A program made the position numbers and the translations under genes. A stretch of 64,000 bases of DNA from Shewanella sp. MTB7. GTDB lineage: Bacteria; Pseudomonadota; Gammaproteobacteria; Enterobacterales; Shewanellaceae. This document shows, in pieces, positions 19,895 to 27,945 of this stretch. A model generated the notes under the pieces. That model had not been told where the DNA came from and made no database searches. It saw only the letters and a program-made list of their open reading frames with translations. Numbering within the stretch: position 1 is the first letter of the stretch; each line of letters opens with the position of its first letter. The stretch is taken from assembly GCF_027571385.1 (NCBI RefSeq), contig NZ_CP085636.1, positions 5,194,501 to 5,258,500 of the forward strand, given 5' to 3'.

Positions 19895-20244
19895 GTTTCC
19901 CCTGCTTTGTCGTTAAAAATGGTGGTCACCGTATGTGCGATGAGTCTGAGCTTTTGATAATCTTGCTTGTCATACTCTGTGCCGCTCAGCTCACTGTCCG
20001 CTTTCACCGCTAAGACATCTAAACCCTCGCAAACCGCAATGCCAGGGCCATAGCTGTAACGCATCAAGTCTTGCACTTGCAGCCACCAGGTGATGGCTGT
20101 TTGATGTTCATCCCAAAACTCAATGTGTTGCTCTATCGTGGTTGTGGCTTTTATGCCCAACAGAGACATTTCCTCATCAATTTGACGTTGCTCGGCTTGC
20201 GATACTGGAGTACGAACATAGAGTTCCCGCACCCCATCTACGAG
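19882..20244 (-). CDS. Tail assembly chaperone, frameshift extension (DUF1799-like)
   Basis: This frame lies -1 to the gene at 20238-20570 and is probably made as its C-terminal extension. It reads LVDGVRELYVRTPVSQAEQR and onward to YGPGIAVCEGLDVLAVKADS, like the DUF1799 tail proteins. A GTG at 20232 could start it independently, but no good ribosome site precedes it. A canonical slippery heptamer overlies the end of the first frame. As in lambda G/GT, the fused protein would hold the tape measure and recruit tail tube subunits. It is directly upstream of the tape-measure gene. Confidence 0.8.
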   Translation of the reverse strand, partial: LVDGVRELYVRTPVSQAEQRQIDEEMSLLGIKATTTIEQHIEFWDEHQTAITWWLQVQDLMRYSYGPGIAVCEGLDVLAVKADSELSGTEYDKQDYQKLRLIAHTVTTIFNDKAGETWVI

Positions 20245-20570
20245 TTTTTTCTTGCGGCCTCACCTGAATTAGCCGCCCGATAGGCATGCAATAACGCATC
20301 GGTAAAGGGGGCATGTTGATAGAGGGCGGCACGGTTCTTTTTCGTGTCTGCTAACGGTTTTTTATCGCCTCCGGCAATGCCATCAAACCCTGCCAAAATG
20401 GCATCGAATAGCCGATGATTGCTCTCGCTGAGATGGGCCATATAGTCATCGACAGGCAGCAGGTTAAAATCGAGACTTATCTCTATCTCCTCCACCTTGC
20501 CGTTATCCATCGACAACTTGATGATGGCTGGCCAGTGTTTAACAAGGCGCGTTGGGGTAAATGTGAACAT
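20238..20570 (-). CDS. Tail assembly chaperone (gpG-like)
   Basis: A 110-residue protein (MFTFTPTRLVKHWPAIIKLS) located between the tail tube and tape-measure genes, where siphoviruses encode the tail assembly chaperone. It ends ...EAARKNS-stop, and its last codons AGA-AAA-AAC contain the heptamer A-AAA-AAC in the correct phase for a -1 shift. A shift there would extend it by 120 residues into the overlapping frame to give 229 residues. The unshifted form would be the more abundant one. Confidence 0.82.
   Translation of the reverse strand: MFTFTPTRLVKHWPAIIKLSMDNGKVEEIEISLDFNLLPVDDYMAHLSESNHRLFDAILAGFDGIAGGDKKPLADTKKNRAALYQHAPFTDALLHAYRAANSGEAARKNS
20244..20250 (-). promoter_or_regulatory. 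Programmed -1 frameshift slippery site A-AAA-AAC
   Basis: On the minus strand the bases AAAAAAC are read in phase as xxA-AAA-AAC, followed by TCG-TAG. Slipping back one base makes the next codon CTC and enters the frame of 19882-20244. Position, phase and the six bases between it and the stop match other gpG/gpGT sites. Confidence 0.8.
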
Positions 20571-20623
20571 GTCATTCCTTATTTTTAGCGATAACTTTTA
20601 AGTGGCACTCAGTGAGCGGTGAG

Positions 20624-21529
20624 CTACTTATTGATAAGCACATCAACATTGCTCAATGGACGAATAGGAAGCTCATAGGTCAGCGTGCCATCTTGGTCGC
20701 CATACTCAGCGCGGCCCAACTGCAACTGCGCGGTTTTCCAGATAACTAGGTTATTGGCAACGCCATGTGACAGCTCAAACGTCAGCACCTGGGTATTGGA
20801 GGAAAAGGGGTCAAAAGAGGCCAACGAAGCTGCTTCAAATACCAGTTTCCCGCTTGGGGCATAGTCGGTAATTAACACCTCTTCATGGCCCACATACTCT
20901 TGATGAATGACTTCGTTGCCTTGGTCGTACTCGAAACTAATCAGCTTGATAGCACTGCCACCTAAGCTGCACGCAGAATTAGCGGCGCCCACCTTCATCG
21001 GGGTTTGCCAGGCACTGAAATCGGTAATAGGAAGTACTGCCGCGCTCACAGGCACAAACAAACCGGTAAAGGTGAACATCAGCTTAGGAAACTCTTTGGC
21101 TTTGGCCTCTAATTTAAAGCTCCCTCGTGCCCCGACTAATGCGTGCAGGGTGCCATCCATATAGAAATAGAAGGTGGCAGAGTCTGTCCCATTCTCATCA
21201 ATGCTTTGCTCAACGCTGTCTGCTTTGACGGTGGTTTTTCTCAAACACGCCCCTAACAGTTTGTCATAGGCCGCAGGCGTCACGGCTGCACCAGAGCCAG
21301 CCCAATCGACACCAAACTCTAGTGACACATAAGTTTCAGTCTCAATCTCAGCACTATTACCTAGGTTGCCATCGTCGTATTTTAGCGCCGTATTTTCACC
21401 GGCTAACGGCGTGATTTTAACCTCGCGCCCCAATACCGCCACACTGGGCTCAGCGGCGGCAATAGCATCAACGCCATACGTTGCCTCTTTGGCAAAGACC
21501 AGGGCTTTTTTAGCAAATTTACGAGCCAT
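20624..21529 (-). CDS. Major tail tube protein
   Basis: A 301-residue protein: MARKFAKKALVFAKEATYGV at the start, EYGDQDGTLTYELPIRPLSN near the end. It has the beta-rich composition of siphovirus tail tube proteins of the TTP_2 kind. Its position between the tail terminator (gp37-like) and the chaperone pair is that of the major tail subunit. It is predicted to stack into the tail tube in many copies. No sheath gene is adjacent, which argues against a contractile Mu-type tail. Confidence 0.82.
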   Translation of the reverse strand: MARKFAKKALVFAKEATYGVDAIAAAEPSVAVLGREVKITPLAGENTALKYDDGNLGNSAEIETETYVSLEFGVDWAGSGAAVTPAAYDKLLGACLRKTTVKADSVEQSIDENGTDSATFYFYMDGTLHALVGARGSFKLEAKAKEFPKLMFTFTGLFVPVSAAVLPITDFSAWQTPMKVGAANSACSLGGSAIKLISFEYDQGNEVIHQEYVGHEEVLITDYAPSGKLVFEAASLASFDPFSSNTQVLTFELSHGVANNLVIWKTAQLQLGRAEYGDQDGTLTYELPIRPLSNVDVLINK

Positions 21530-21543
21530 GTTATTCTCCTGCG

Positions 21544-21960
21544 TTAATTCACATCTTCTGTATATTCGGTTATGAATCGGTCAAGCCAGGCCACATAATG
21601 ACTGCCTATTTTGAGTAAACTGCCACCGGCTAATGCCAAAGGCTCTGCCTCATGATGAGGTTGCCAACCAAACAAGCGTTGACGCACTCGCTCCCGAATA
21701 GGCGTTAAACTGGGGTTCTTATCATTAATACTGGCCATCACGACAACCACCCCGAGTTCCAATTGCACTGTCTGCAGATAAGGGCCTGAGCCACGCACAT
21801 CTGGTGTGGCCCGCTCGGACATCTCAATGACATACAGTTTGGGCAAACGCCTCGGCGTTTTATCATCCAACTCAGAAAGCTTAAGCAGCCCTTCGACCTC
21901 CAACCAAAGCTCTCCTTGTGGGGCGAGTTGGGTGATAAGCGGGGTGACTAAATCCAGCAT
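21544..21960 (-). CDS. Tail terminator / Mu gp37-like protein (DUF1834)
   Basis: A 138-residue protein: MLDLVTPLITQLAPQGELWL, with LQTVQLELGVVVVMASINDK in the middle and a C-terminal region RERVRQRLFGWQPHHEAEPL. This fits the FluMu gp37/DUF1834 family, which caps the growing tail and connects it to the head. The start codon shares a base with the stop of the DUF1320 gene. Order after gp36 is conserved with Mu-like prophages. Confidence 0.8.
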   Translation of the reverse strand: MLDLVTPLITQLAPQGELWLEVEGLLKLSELDDKTPRRLPKLYVIEMSERATPDVRGSGPYLQTVQLELGVVVVMASINDKNPSLTPIRERVRQRLFGWQPHHEAEPLALAGGSLLKIGSHYVAWLDRFITEYTEDVN

Positions 21961-22409
21961 CAGATAAAGCCTGTAGATTGACGGCGATTAAACACCGCAC
22001 CATCACTCTCAATGGCGGGCAAATCATTACTGACTGGGCTATCACCTTCGGTTGTAATACCTAAGGTTATTCTTCCTGCCGCCACCATTTCCAAAAAGCG
22101 CACCGCGTCATCAAAGCGCTTACTCACTTGCTCACTTGCGCCGTTGTCATACAAACCATAACGGGCGATATCACAGCTGAGACGTTCAAGCATTTCAGGC
22201 GCGGTCACTAATGGCAGGGTGTAGCGTCCGGCTAGGTAACCATTAATAAGTGCCGTGGCATCGTTAAGGGCCACATCGAGCACGCTGCCAACAATCCCCT
22301 CCGCACTGCCATCACGGTCGGTGAGCGAGACAAGTTCATCCTCACCAAATCGAGCAATCATCTGCGCACTGGTGGCGTAGACCATGCAGGCAGGCACTGA
22401 GCCAGGCAT
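21960..22409 (-). CDS. Mu gp36-like protein (DUF1320), head-tail connector
   Basis: A 149-residue protein. The family pattern is clear: MVYATSAQMIARFGEDELVS at the N-terminus, then VLDVALNDATALINGYLAGR-YTLPL and DIARYGLYDN. DUF1320 proteins of Mu-like phages are placed between the major head and tail genes and act as head completion or connector proteins. The A of the start codon overlaps the stop of the upstream gene. An alternative in-frame ATG (MVYATS) would shorten it by eight residues. Confidence 0.88.
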   Translation of the reverse strand: MPGSVPACMVYATSAQMIARFGEDELVSLTDRDGSAEGIVGSVLDVALNDATALINGYLAGRYTLPLVTAPEMLERLSCDIARYGLYDNGASEQVSKRFDDAVRFLEMVAAGRITLGITTEGDSPVSNDLPAIESDGAVFNRRQSTGFI

Positions 22410-22858
22410 TATTCTGTATCCTGACTGGCGGCTTGTGTTGATGAGCCATTGCTTTGAAGATGCTCAGCCCACAAACGGTCACGCTCACTGGCAGAGATAG
22501 GCTGACTCATCAACCTGCTCAGCACATCACATTGCGGTTTACCATCACCGGTGAAGTGGTCTTTATTGTCATGTTCTAGCGTTAAGACTGCCTCGGCAAA
22601 GCTCAGTACCATAAGCCCTTGCTCATTCGCCTTAACGTCTGAGCCCTTTGCTTGTAATGCGTCAGCCTCCACAAACTGGAGCTTAAGCCTTGGGTCGTCA
22701 TGAAGCAGTGCCAGCTGTGACTCACTAAAGTCATCGACATTGAATGTGTTCTCACCTTTGCAAAAACTGACACCCGCGCGCCGATAACCGTGGTGCGCAA
22801 AACAGGTGATAACAGCAAGGCGTTGTTTATCTGCACCCGTAGACATTGATTTGGTCAT
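22409..22858 (-). CDS. HI1506-like Mu-type head protein (gp35 position)
   Basis: A 149-residue protein: LAVITCFAHHGYRRAGVSFC, then FSESQLALLHDDPRLKLQFV. This is the N-terminal pattern of HI1506/FluMu gp35-related proteins, where a modified-residue-like 'GYRRAG' loop precedes a helix. The C-terminal half contains CDVLSRLMSQPISASERDRL. It lies between the major head protein (T) and DUF1320 genes as in other Mu-like prophages. The function is probably structural, in head completion. An in-frame ATG at MSTGAD could also be the start. Confidence 0.75.
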   Translation of the reverse strand: MTKSMSTGADKQRLAVITCFAHHGYRRAGVSFCKGENTFNVDDFSESQLALLHDDPRLKLQFVEADALQAKGSDVKANEQGLMVLSFAEAVLTLEHDNKDHFTGDGKPQCDVLSRLMSQPISASERDRLWAEHLQSNGSSTQAASQDTE

Positions 22859-22888
22859 TTAATGGTTCCTCCGATAGAAAAGTTCGAA

Positions 22889-23809
22889 TTACATGAGCAT
22901 AGGGCTACTAGCCGGAGCATCCAGCCAAGGCACCACGAGGATTTCAACCGCGTTATACAGTGGGTTTGTTCCGCCACCAGGCAGCTCACGCGTCTGGAAT
23001 ATCTCCTCCGCTGCAGATTCATGGTGTGGGCCAACGACCAGCAACTTAGGCATCACATTCAGTGGACGCCCTTCATCGGATTTAAGGCTCTTCATGGACG
23101 TTCGTGCGGCTTTAAAGTTGGCAGGGTTTAAGGTGGCTTTAGAGCCAAACGCTAACTGCCATAAACCAAAGCCAGCATTCACGCGGGCATCGATGCCATA
23201 ACGATATTCATCACGCATAAATACGCTTTCATCGTCGTCTTTGGTCATCGCCTTAATGTCGTAATTTCTACGACGCTGGAACATCAGCGGTTTGATAGGG
23301 CGATTCACATCCAGCAGGAACCAAGGGGCACCGCTACCGGCTTGCATATTACTGACGGACGCAATGCCGTTATCTTCATTGCCCACAGGATGGTCGCTAT
23401 CAAAGAAGTTCTGCTTGTCATAACACAAGTTGTTAAAACCAGCCCCAAGCAAGGTATACACCAGCTCATCGGGGTGAGTGGCAACGGCGTAGCCCATCTC
23501 TTCAAATAGCGGCGTAAACACACCGTAAGTATCGTCATCGATGTCATCACGAGGGATGGCCACACTGGATTCAAACTTTTTGTTTTTAACGCTGTAGTCA
23601 TGTAAGGCCAAGCTTTTGAGCTGGCGGTCGCCTAACCATTCGCGCATACGAGGGAACTGGCCAAGCCAGGCATAGGTGGTGGTACTGGTGGTTGATGGTA
23701 CAAGTGTCGCCACCTTACTCCACAACGGCGTGGTGTCTTTTAAACCCTTATTAAAGGATGTTTTAATCGCGGTAAATAGCGCCGCCAAATTGGTTTTATT
23801 GATGATCAT
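22889..23809 (-). CDS. Major head (capsid) protein, Mu gpT-like
   Basis: A 306-residue protein that forms the icosahedral shell. Sequence features of the Mu gpT family are plain: LWSKVATLVPSTTSTTTYAW-LGQFP, MREWLGDRQLKSLALHDYSV and NKKFESSVAIPRDDIDDDTY, then NFFDSDHPVG. The fold would be HK97-type. It follows the probable decoration gene and precedes the HI1506-like gene, exactly the Mu-like order. Confidence 0.94.
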   Translation of the reverse strand: MIINKTNLAALFTAIKTSFNKGLKDTTPLWSKVATLVPSTTSTTTYAWLGQFPRMREWLGDRQLKSLALHDYSVKNKKFESSVAIPRDDIDDDTYGVFTPLFEEMGYAVATHPDELVYTLLGAGFNNLCYDKQNFFDSDHPVGNEDNGIASVSNMQAGSGAPWFLLDVNRPIKPLMFQRRRNYDIKAMTKDDDESVFMRDEYRYGIDARVNAGFGLWQLAFGSKATLNPANFKAARTSMKSLKSDEGRPLNVMPKLLVVGPHHESAAEEIFQTRELPGGGTNPLYNAVEILVVPWLDAPASSPMLM

Positions 23810-23851
23810 GTTTTTCGCTCCTAACGGATAAATGGGCTAATGGCTGACGGG

Positions 23852-24247
23852 CTAAACGATATCGACCCAGACGCCTATGACATCCACATCGATAATCGTA
23901 CCGAGCATCGAACGTGTGCCACCTCCATCACTTTTTGCGACGGTCTCGTCATCGACCACGAACGCATTGTTGCCAATATCGGCACGGGTGATGGAAGAGT
24001 CATTGATAAAACGGTGACAACCATTGGTGCTAGGGATGGACTCATCACCTGCTATACCGCTGCGATTGTCCACGTGTTCTCGTGCGACACCACGGGGCGT
24101 TAACCCTGTGGCCGTTTTCCCTGCTACGGCATTGCCAGCAACGTCGAGCATGACAATGGCACCAGCATAAATGAGAACTGCTGCGGCCATGGGGTCATGA
24201 TGGTCACGATTGGCGCGAGTTGGGGTGGCTCTGTCTTGAGTTAGCAT
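23852..24247 (-). CDS. Probable head decoration/cement protein
   Basis: A 131-residue protein between the protease/scaffold gene and the major head gene. It is Gly/Ala/Val-rich and beta-like (AAAVLIYAGAIVMLDVAGNA, GLTPRGVAREHVDNRSGIAG). In siphoviruses this slot normally carries a capsid-stabilising decoration protein (DUF2190-like). The start ATG overlaps the stop of the protease gene by one base. The role comes from position and composition only. Confidence 0.65.
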   Translation of the reverse strand: MLTQDRATPTRANRDHHDPMAAAVLIYAGAIVMLDVAGNAVAGKTATGLTPRGVAREHVDNRSGIAGDESIPSTNGCHRFINDSSITRADIGNNAFVVDDETVAKSDGGGTRSMLGTIIDVDVIGVWVDIV

Positions 24248-24834
24248 TAGGCTTCTTCCTCCTTCATTGAGGCCTTAAACTCTTCGGTTGAAAGGCCCAT
24301 GTTTTTACAGACGGCTAATTGCTCAGCACTAAGCTGTGCATTGTTTTCACCTGGCTGTTGTTTACCCTGGGTTTGCGTGGTGGTCAGTGCTGCAATGGCG
24401 GGACGGTCTTCGAGCATGGCTTTAAGTGCTGCAACACCTTGCTGTTTGCCAAAGTCAGTCAGGTAGTCAATTTCAGCCTTAAGCACCTTGTCAGCGTTGT
24501 CTTTTAATAACTGCTCAACAGAATCTTTATCACTGCCAGCTTTTAGCGCAGCCATCGCGGTAACAGTTGCGTCATAAGTGGCTTTGGGTACGTACTTGCT
24601 CAAGTCCACTTCGCCGCCTTTGCTATCAGCACCACTAGCTTTAAGCGCTGCAACAGACTCGTTAGCTGTATTTAGCTCCGCCTCCAAGGTGCCTGTTTTA
24701 TCGGCTTTTACCTTTAGGGCAGCAATAGTAGTGGTTGCTGTGTCGGTGACTGCTTTCAGGGCCGCTGCGTCACTTAAATCGCCAGGCTTCTCGATACCCA
24801 GCAAGCCAAGTAATAGTGTTAATGCCTCATTCAT
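24247..24834 (-). CDS. Nested in-frame scaffold protein (Mu gpZ-like)
   Basis: Within the protease gene, ATG 24834 (MNEALTLLLGLLGIEKPGDL) is preceded by AAGGA about 9 bases upstream. It lies just after the low-complexity Ser/Asn/Gln linker that ends the protease domain. The product would be 195 residues of mostly helix, the internal scaffold. Mu and lambda-like phages use the same arrangement (I/Z, C/Nu3). The evidence is the ribosome site and the position. Confidence 0.7.
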   Translation of the reverse strand: MNEALTLLLGLLGIEKPGDLSDAAALKAVTDTATTTIAALKVKADKTGTLEAELNTANESVAALKASGADSKGGEVDLSKYVPKATYDATVTAMAALKAGSDKDSVEQLLKDNADKVLKAEIDYLTDFGKQQGVAALKAMLEDRPAIAALTTTQTQGKQQPGENNAQLSAEQLAVCKNMGLSTEEFKASMKEEEA

Positions 24835-25512
24835 GGGTTTGTTTCCTTGTGTTGATTGAGAGGGAGTATTTGAATTAGCAGAATTGGAGTGAGCACTGGC
24901 GTTAAGCGCACCTTGCTTGAGTGCCGCAATCGCCTTCATGCCATCAAGGGCGGGGTCATTGGTTAGCGCAACGTGCAGTAACGCCAATGGGCGACCAGAT
25001 TGGGCGTCATAGCTAAAAACAGCGGAGGTGTAGCGATACTCTTTATTGGCAATATATTTGGCAGCCGCAGAAGTCCAGTCGACATTGAGCGCAAATAAGC
25101 CTTCACCAGGGATATATTCCAAGTCACGAAACCACCCTGCAGCAGGTGCAGGTTTACCATTAGCATCGCTGTTGAGAGTTTGGTGTTCGTAGTCAAAATG
25201 AAAGTCGTTGCTGCGTTCAGTAACGTTGGTTTGAATGTTGGTATAGGCCAGCGCATCCATCAGCCACTTACCGCCAGGCACTTCGAAGGGCCGCCCATCT
25301 TTGGCCGCAAACTCACCATCAGGCAGCAGCTGCACGCGAGAGCTGTTATTATTGTTGTTAATGCCGAGCTGAGCTGTCTCACCATCAAAAGCGAAGGTGA
25401 GTACAGCCACTGCATTTTCATCTGAGCCGCGATGACCGTTACTCAGTGCCGCAATGGTGACGGGCTTAGGATGAGGCTCTTTAACGTGAGAGCTGAGAAG
25501 ATTTGATGTCAT
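24247..25512 (-). CDS. Phage protease/scaffold, Mu gpI (gp32)-like
   Basis: A 421-residue protein. The N-terminal 200 residues are the Mu I-type head maturation protease (GGKWLMDALAYTNIQTNVTE, FDYEHQTLNSDANGKPAPAA, GWFRDLEYIPGEGLFALNVD). The C-terminal 195 residues are a helical scaffold (AALKVKADKTGTLEAELNTA). It processes scaffold and head subunits before DNA packaging. A nested start at 24834 would make the scaffold alone, as Mu does with I and Z. A 25-bp element shared with the lysozyme gene lies 28 bp upstream and is probably its late promoter. The start at 25512 has GGAG only two bases upstream, so translation initiation is not ideal. Confidence 0.9.
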   Translation of the reverse strand: MTSNLLSSHVKEPHPKPVTIAALSNGHRGSDENAVAVLTFAFDGETAQLGINNNNNSSRVQLLPDGEFAAKDGRPFEVPGGKWLMDALAYTNIQTNVTERSNDFHFDYEHQTLNSDANGKPAPAAGWFRDLEYIPGEGLFALNVDWTSAAAKYIANKEYRYTSAVFSYDAQSGRPLALLHVALTNDPALDGMKAIAALKQGALNASAHSNSANSNTPSQSTQGNKPMNEALTLLLGLLGIEKPGDLSDAAALKAVTDTATTTIAALKVKADKTGTLEAELNTANESVAALKASGADSKGGEVDLSKYVPKATYDATVTAMAALKAGSDKDSVEQLLKDNADKVLKAEIDYLTDFGKQQGVAALKAMLEDRPAIAALTTTQTQGKQQPGENNAQLSAEQLAVCKNMGLSTEEFKASMKEEEA

Positions 25513-25880
25513 AACTCCACAATGACCTATGTGGAGGAGAAGCTGTATTAACCTGAGTTAGTAAAGTTATTAAGGTTTAAATTCAAGCTAGCTATCTAGA
25601 TAGTCTCCAAGAGTAGACTGTCTCGGTTTTTGATAAAAACGGGTTAACTTGTCGGATAACAAATTTTAAATGTCTTCTTTGATTGGGTTTATTAGGCTGG
25701 TTTTGTATTTGATTATTTGTTGACCCCTATCTGGTCGCATTGATAAGACTTATCGCCCTCCGCTCTACTCAGTAACCCCATTTATAAACCTTTTATAAAC
25801 GCCGTAAGGAATTCTTAACAACTTTCACGTCTCTTTGTCTCATTTCATTTATAACATCGCTTAAAATGCGTTTGAGGGAG
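25513..25880. other. 368-bp non-coding gap inside the late cluster
   Basis: It separates the gpG-like gene from the protease gene on the minus strand in an otherwise gapless operon. It contains the late-promoter-like repeat at 25541-25565. Further from the gene it is AT-rich, with TTTATAAACCTTTTATAAAC repeats near 25780. No gene was found. Confidence 0.6.
25541..25565 (-). promoter_or_regulatory. Late promoter element, PI-like
   Basis: The 25 bases here are identical to 34120-34144. On the minus strand they begin TTTACTAACTCAGG and end TTAATACAGCT. Both copies stop 28 bp before a start codon: here that of the protease gene, there that of lysozyme. In Mu the activator C drives Plys and PI at the same two genes. 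A near-dyad AACCTGAGTT could be the Mor/C-type binding site, and TTAATA a -10 element. Confidence 0.65.
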
Positions 25881-26345
25881 TTAATGAGTTCTTTTCAGAT
25901 GATGCTCTATTAAATTGATAATCTCTTTACGCTCGAAGGGAGCAATGCCTAGAAACTCTCTAGCGACGATCTCTTGATTAGGCATCATGCTCTGTGGGCT
26001 TGTAGTACCACCAAACTGATGCATGGCGGCGTATTCTTCATTGCTCCCCAACTCAAGTTGATTGCGGCCTAATTGGTAATGAAGGCTATCTGCTAAGGTT
26101 CCCGATTCCGTTAATATGCGATCGGTGCGCTGCTTACGCTCTAAAGTCGTGCTACTGAGTTCGGCCCAGGGCGAGCCATCAGGGGCTTGCTGATCGATAA
26201 AGCGTTGTTGAGTGGACTCAAGCAAGTATTCACCTATCTCACCAAGTACCGGTGTCAGATCACCGCTTTGCTTGAGTAGGTTGTTAAGTGCTTTGGTGAT
26301 CGCTGTTCGCCCCTTAGCTTCAACCTTGATATGAGTACCAGCCAT
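25881..26345 (-). CDS. Mu gpG-like virion morphogenesis protein (gp31)
   Basis: A 154-residue protein of the phage virion morphogenesis family (PF05069): EIGEYLLESTQQRFIDQQAP-DGSPW, then LTESGTLADSLHYQLGRNQL and EYAAMHQFGG. The family acts in tail completion and head-tail joining. It starts at ATG 26345, sharing one base with the small gene upstream. It is the last gene before the 368-bp gap. Confidence 0.88.
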   Translation of the reverse strand: MAGTHIKVEAKGRTAITKALNNLLKQSGDLTPVLGEIGEYLLESTQQRFIDQQAPDGSPWAELSSTTLERKQRTDRILTESGTLADSLHYQLGRNQLELGSNEEYAAMHQFGGTTSPQSMMPNQEIVAREFLGIAPFERKEIINLIEHHLKRTH

Positions 26346-26521
26346 TAGCTATTAGCCTGCTCATCAGGATGAAAAGCTGATTCGAGTCGCATAGCAATGA
26401 AAGTGCGTTCAGGCTCTACAGCCCTAGTAGCAATAGCATCACATTGGGCTTCTATATCATTTGGCCAAGGCTTATGGGCCAAGAGTGTATCTATCTGTTG
26501 TAAGTACTTTAGCTCCATCAT
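26345..26521 (-). CDS. Small phage protein between head genes F and G, 58 residues
   Basis: This short frame reads MMELKYLQQIDTLLAHKPWP and ends SAFHPDEQANS. It is linked to both neighbours by overlaps: its ATG overlaps the TGA of the MuF gene (ATGA) and its TAA overlaps the ATG of the gpG gene (TAATG). A GGAGG lies 3 bases upstream of the first ATG and 6 of the second. Such coupling on both sides strongly supports translation. I recognise no family. It is acidic and mostly helical. Confidence 0.72.
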   Translation of the reverse strand: MMELKYLQQIDTLLAHKPWPNDIEAQCDAIATRAVEPERTFIAMRLESAFHPDEQANS

Positions 26522-27945
26522 AACCTCCCTAATTCAAGCATTTTCTCATCAAACCAGTTTACTACATCTGGCCATACTAGCTTCAGTTCATCTCTTCCCA
26601 GCATATAAGCTGTAAAGTGCTCTGCAAACCATTCTCTTTCTTTTATCGGATCACCATAATGTGTTAGATAGTCTTTGCTCGCTGGACTCGGTACGCCTAA
26701 TTTATAATGAACTTGATGGCCCATTTCATGTACCCAAGTAATAAATCGACTTGTGTCATCATGAATGCTGCCGCCTGCTTCAGAAAATGCCCACCATAAA
26801 GATTTGTTATTAATGTCGTAAGGCCCCGACATATTATCACCTTGCTTAATGATGTCACGTATACCGTCGAGCATCTTAACCACATTGATATTATTGAAAC
26901 GATGTAGGCTCGACACTTTAACAACAACATGATCAAAGCTCTGGCTGGTAAAGCCCTCAGGTTTCCGTTTAGAGGTAAATCTGGCTCTTGCCGCTAACGG
27001 ACTAACACCTAAATAGTGACCCACCTCAGCCGCTATAGTGCGGCTTCTTACACCACCAGCCATTTCACTTGATTTGATAAATACCGTTTTACGATTGGTT
27101 TTCTTAATAAAACGAGCAAGTTGCTGAAACTGTGGTGCTGCCGGTGTATCCATCAACTGGGTGAATATGTGGTTTAGTCCATCAATATCGACACCTTTAA
27201 CCGTGCTAAAAGCTGTCGGTATAAGACGTTCTGGTGCTTGGTAAACCGGAGCCTTTTGTGTAGCGAGTTGTTGTTGCTTAATCTGATTAGTCGAGCGCTT
27301 AGGGATATAATCAAAGCCAGGGTCAATACCTTTTGGGATTTGATGTACTTCACCCGTGGTTTTATCTTCCCAACCACGCATACCATCATTAGGGCGAGAC
27401 GTAACAGATAACCCTCTTCGCTCAAACTCTGATTGACCTATTCCATAGATACGACACTTACAGCCCCAACCATTCGAAGCAAAATGAGTTTGCCACCATG
27501 GATCACTTTTTGGCAGAAGAGTGTCATGCCACTTAAGATGCAGCTCACGAGGGTAGCGGCTATCACCATGAGCATAGCGCCAATACTCGAACTGCTGCAG
27601 CTGTTCATATCGTCCGGCATTATAGCTTTGACGCATATTGGTATCGAAGATAACCTTCGCACGCCAGCTAGCCTTGCCAGTGTGTGCCCAGCCATGCTTG
27701 GCGACGATAGTATTAAACTCTTTTTTAAACCAAGTAAGCGACTTGCCATCAGCTATGGCAGCATCAACCGCACGCCTAAAGTCATTAAGCAGATCATCCT
27801 TCATCGCCCCTGCAACGCTAAAGCCCGAGTTATGACCATGACGCCACAGGTCACTCCAAGACTCTGTAGGCACGTTAAGCTTATTGCGAAAGAAGCTTAT
27901 CTGTTCATTAAAGGGCAAAGAGCCATAGCGGGCATTTGAAGGCAT
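26518..27945 (-). CDS. Mu gpF-like head morphogenesis protein with C-terminal zincin-like domain
   Basis: A 475-residue protein. Residues about 1-230 are the Mu F/gp30 minor head protein (YGSLPFNEQISFFRNKLNVP, WRAKVIFDTNMRQSYNAGRY, HFASNGWGCKCRIYGIGQ). The region after about 330 is not needed for that role. It carries WVHEMGHQVHYKLG with an HExxH zinc motif at 406-410 and a downstream EREWFAEHFTAYML, the layout of metallopeptidases with a Glu third ligand. MuF proteins fused to C-terminal toxin or enzyme domains are known in temperate phages. The domain could be injected with the DNA. Its substrate is unknown. Confidence 0.85.
   Translation of the reverse strand: MPSNARYGSLPFNEQISFFRNKLNVPTESWSDLWRHGHNSGFSVAGAMKDDLLNDFRRAVDAAIADGKSLTWFKKEFNTIVAKHGWAHTGKASWRAKVIFDTNMRQSYNAGRYEQLQQFEYWRYAHGDSRYPRELHLKWHDTLLPKSDPWWQTHFASNGWGCKCRIYGIGQSEFERRGLSVTSRPNDGMRGWEDKTTGEVHQIPKGIDPGFDYIPKRSTNQIKQQQLATQKAPVYQAPERLIPTAFSTVKGVDIDGLNHIFTQLMDTPAAPQFQQLARFIKKTNRKTVFIKSSEMAGGVRSRTIAAEVGHYLGVSPLAARARFTSKRKPEGFTSQSFDHVVVKVSSLHRFNNINVVKMLDGIRDIIKQGDNMSGPYDINNKSLWWAFSEAGGSIHDDTSRFITWVHEMGHQVHYKLGVPSPASKDYLTHYGDPIKEREWFAEHFTAYMLGRDELKLVWPDVVNWFDEKMLELGRL

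Noticed and set aside
12000..19900. Long plus-strand frames inside the tail genes, such as 17286-17657
   Set aside because: These are shadows of the tape-measure and tip genes, with Ala/Met-rich composition caused by the opposite strand's codons.
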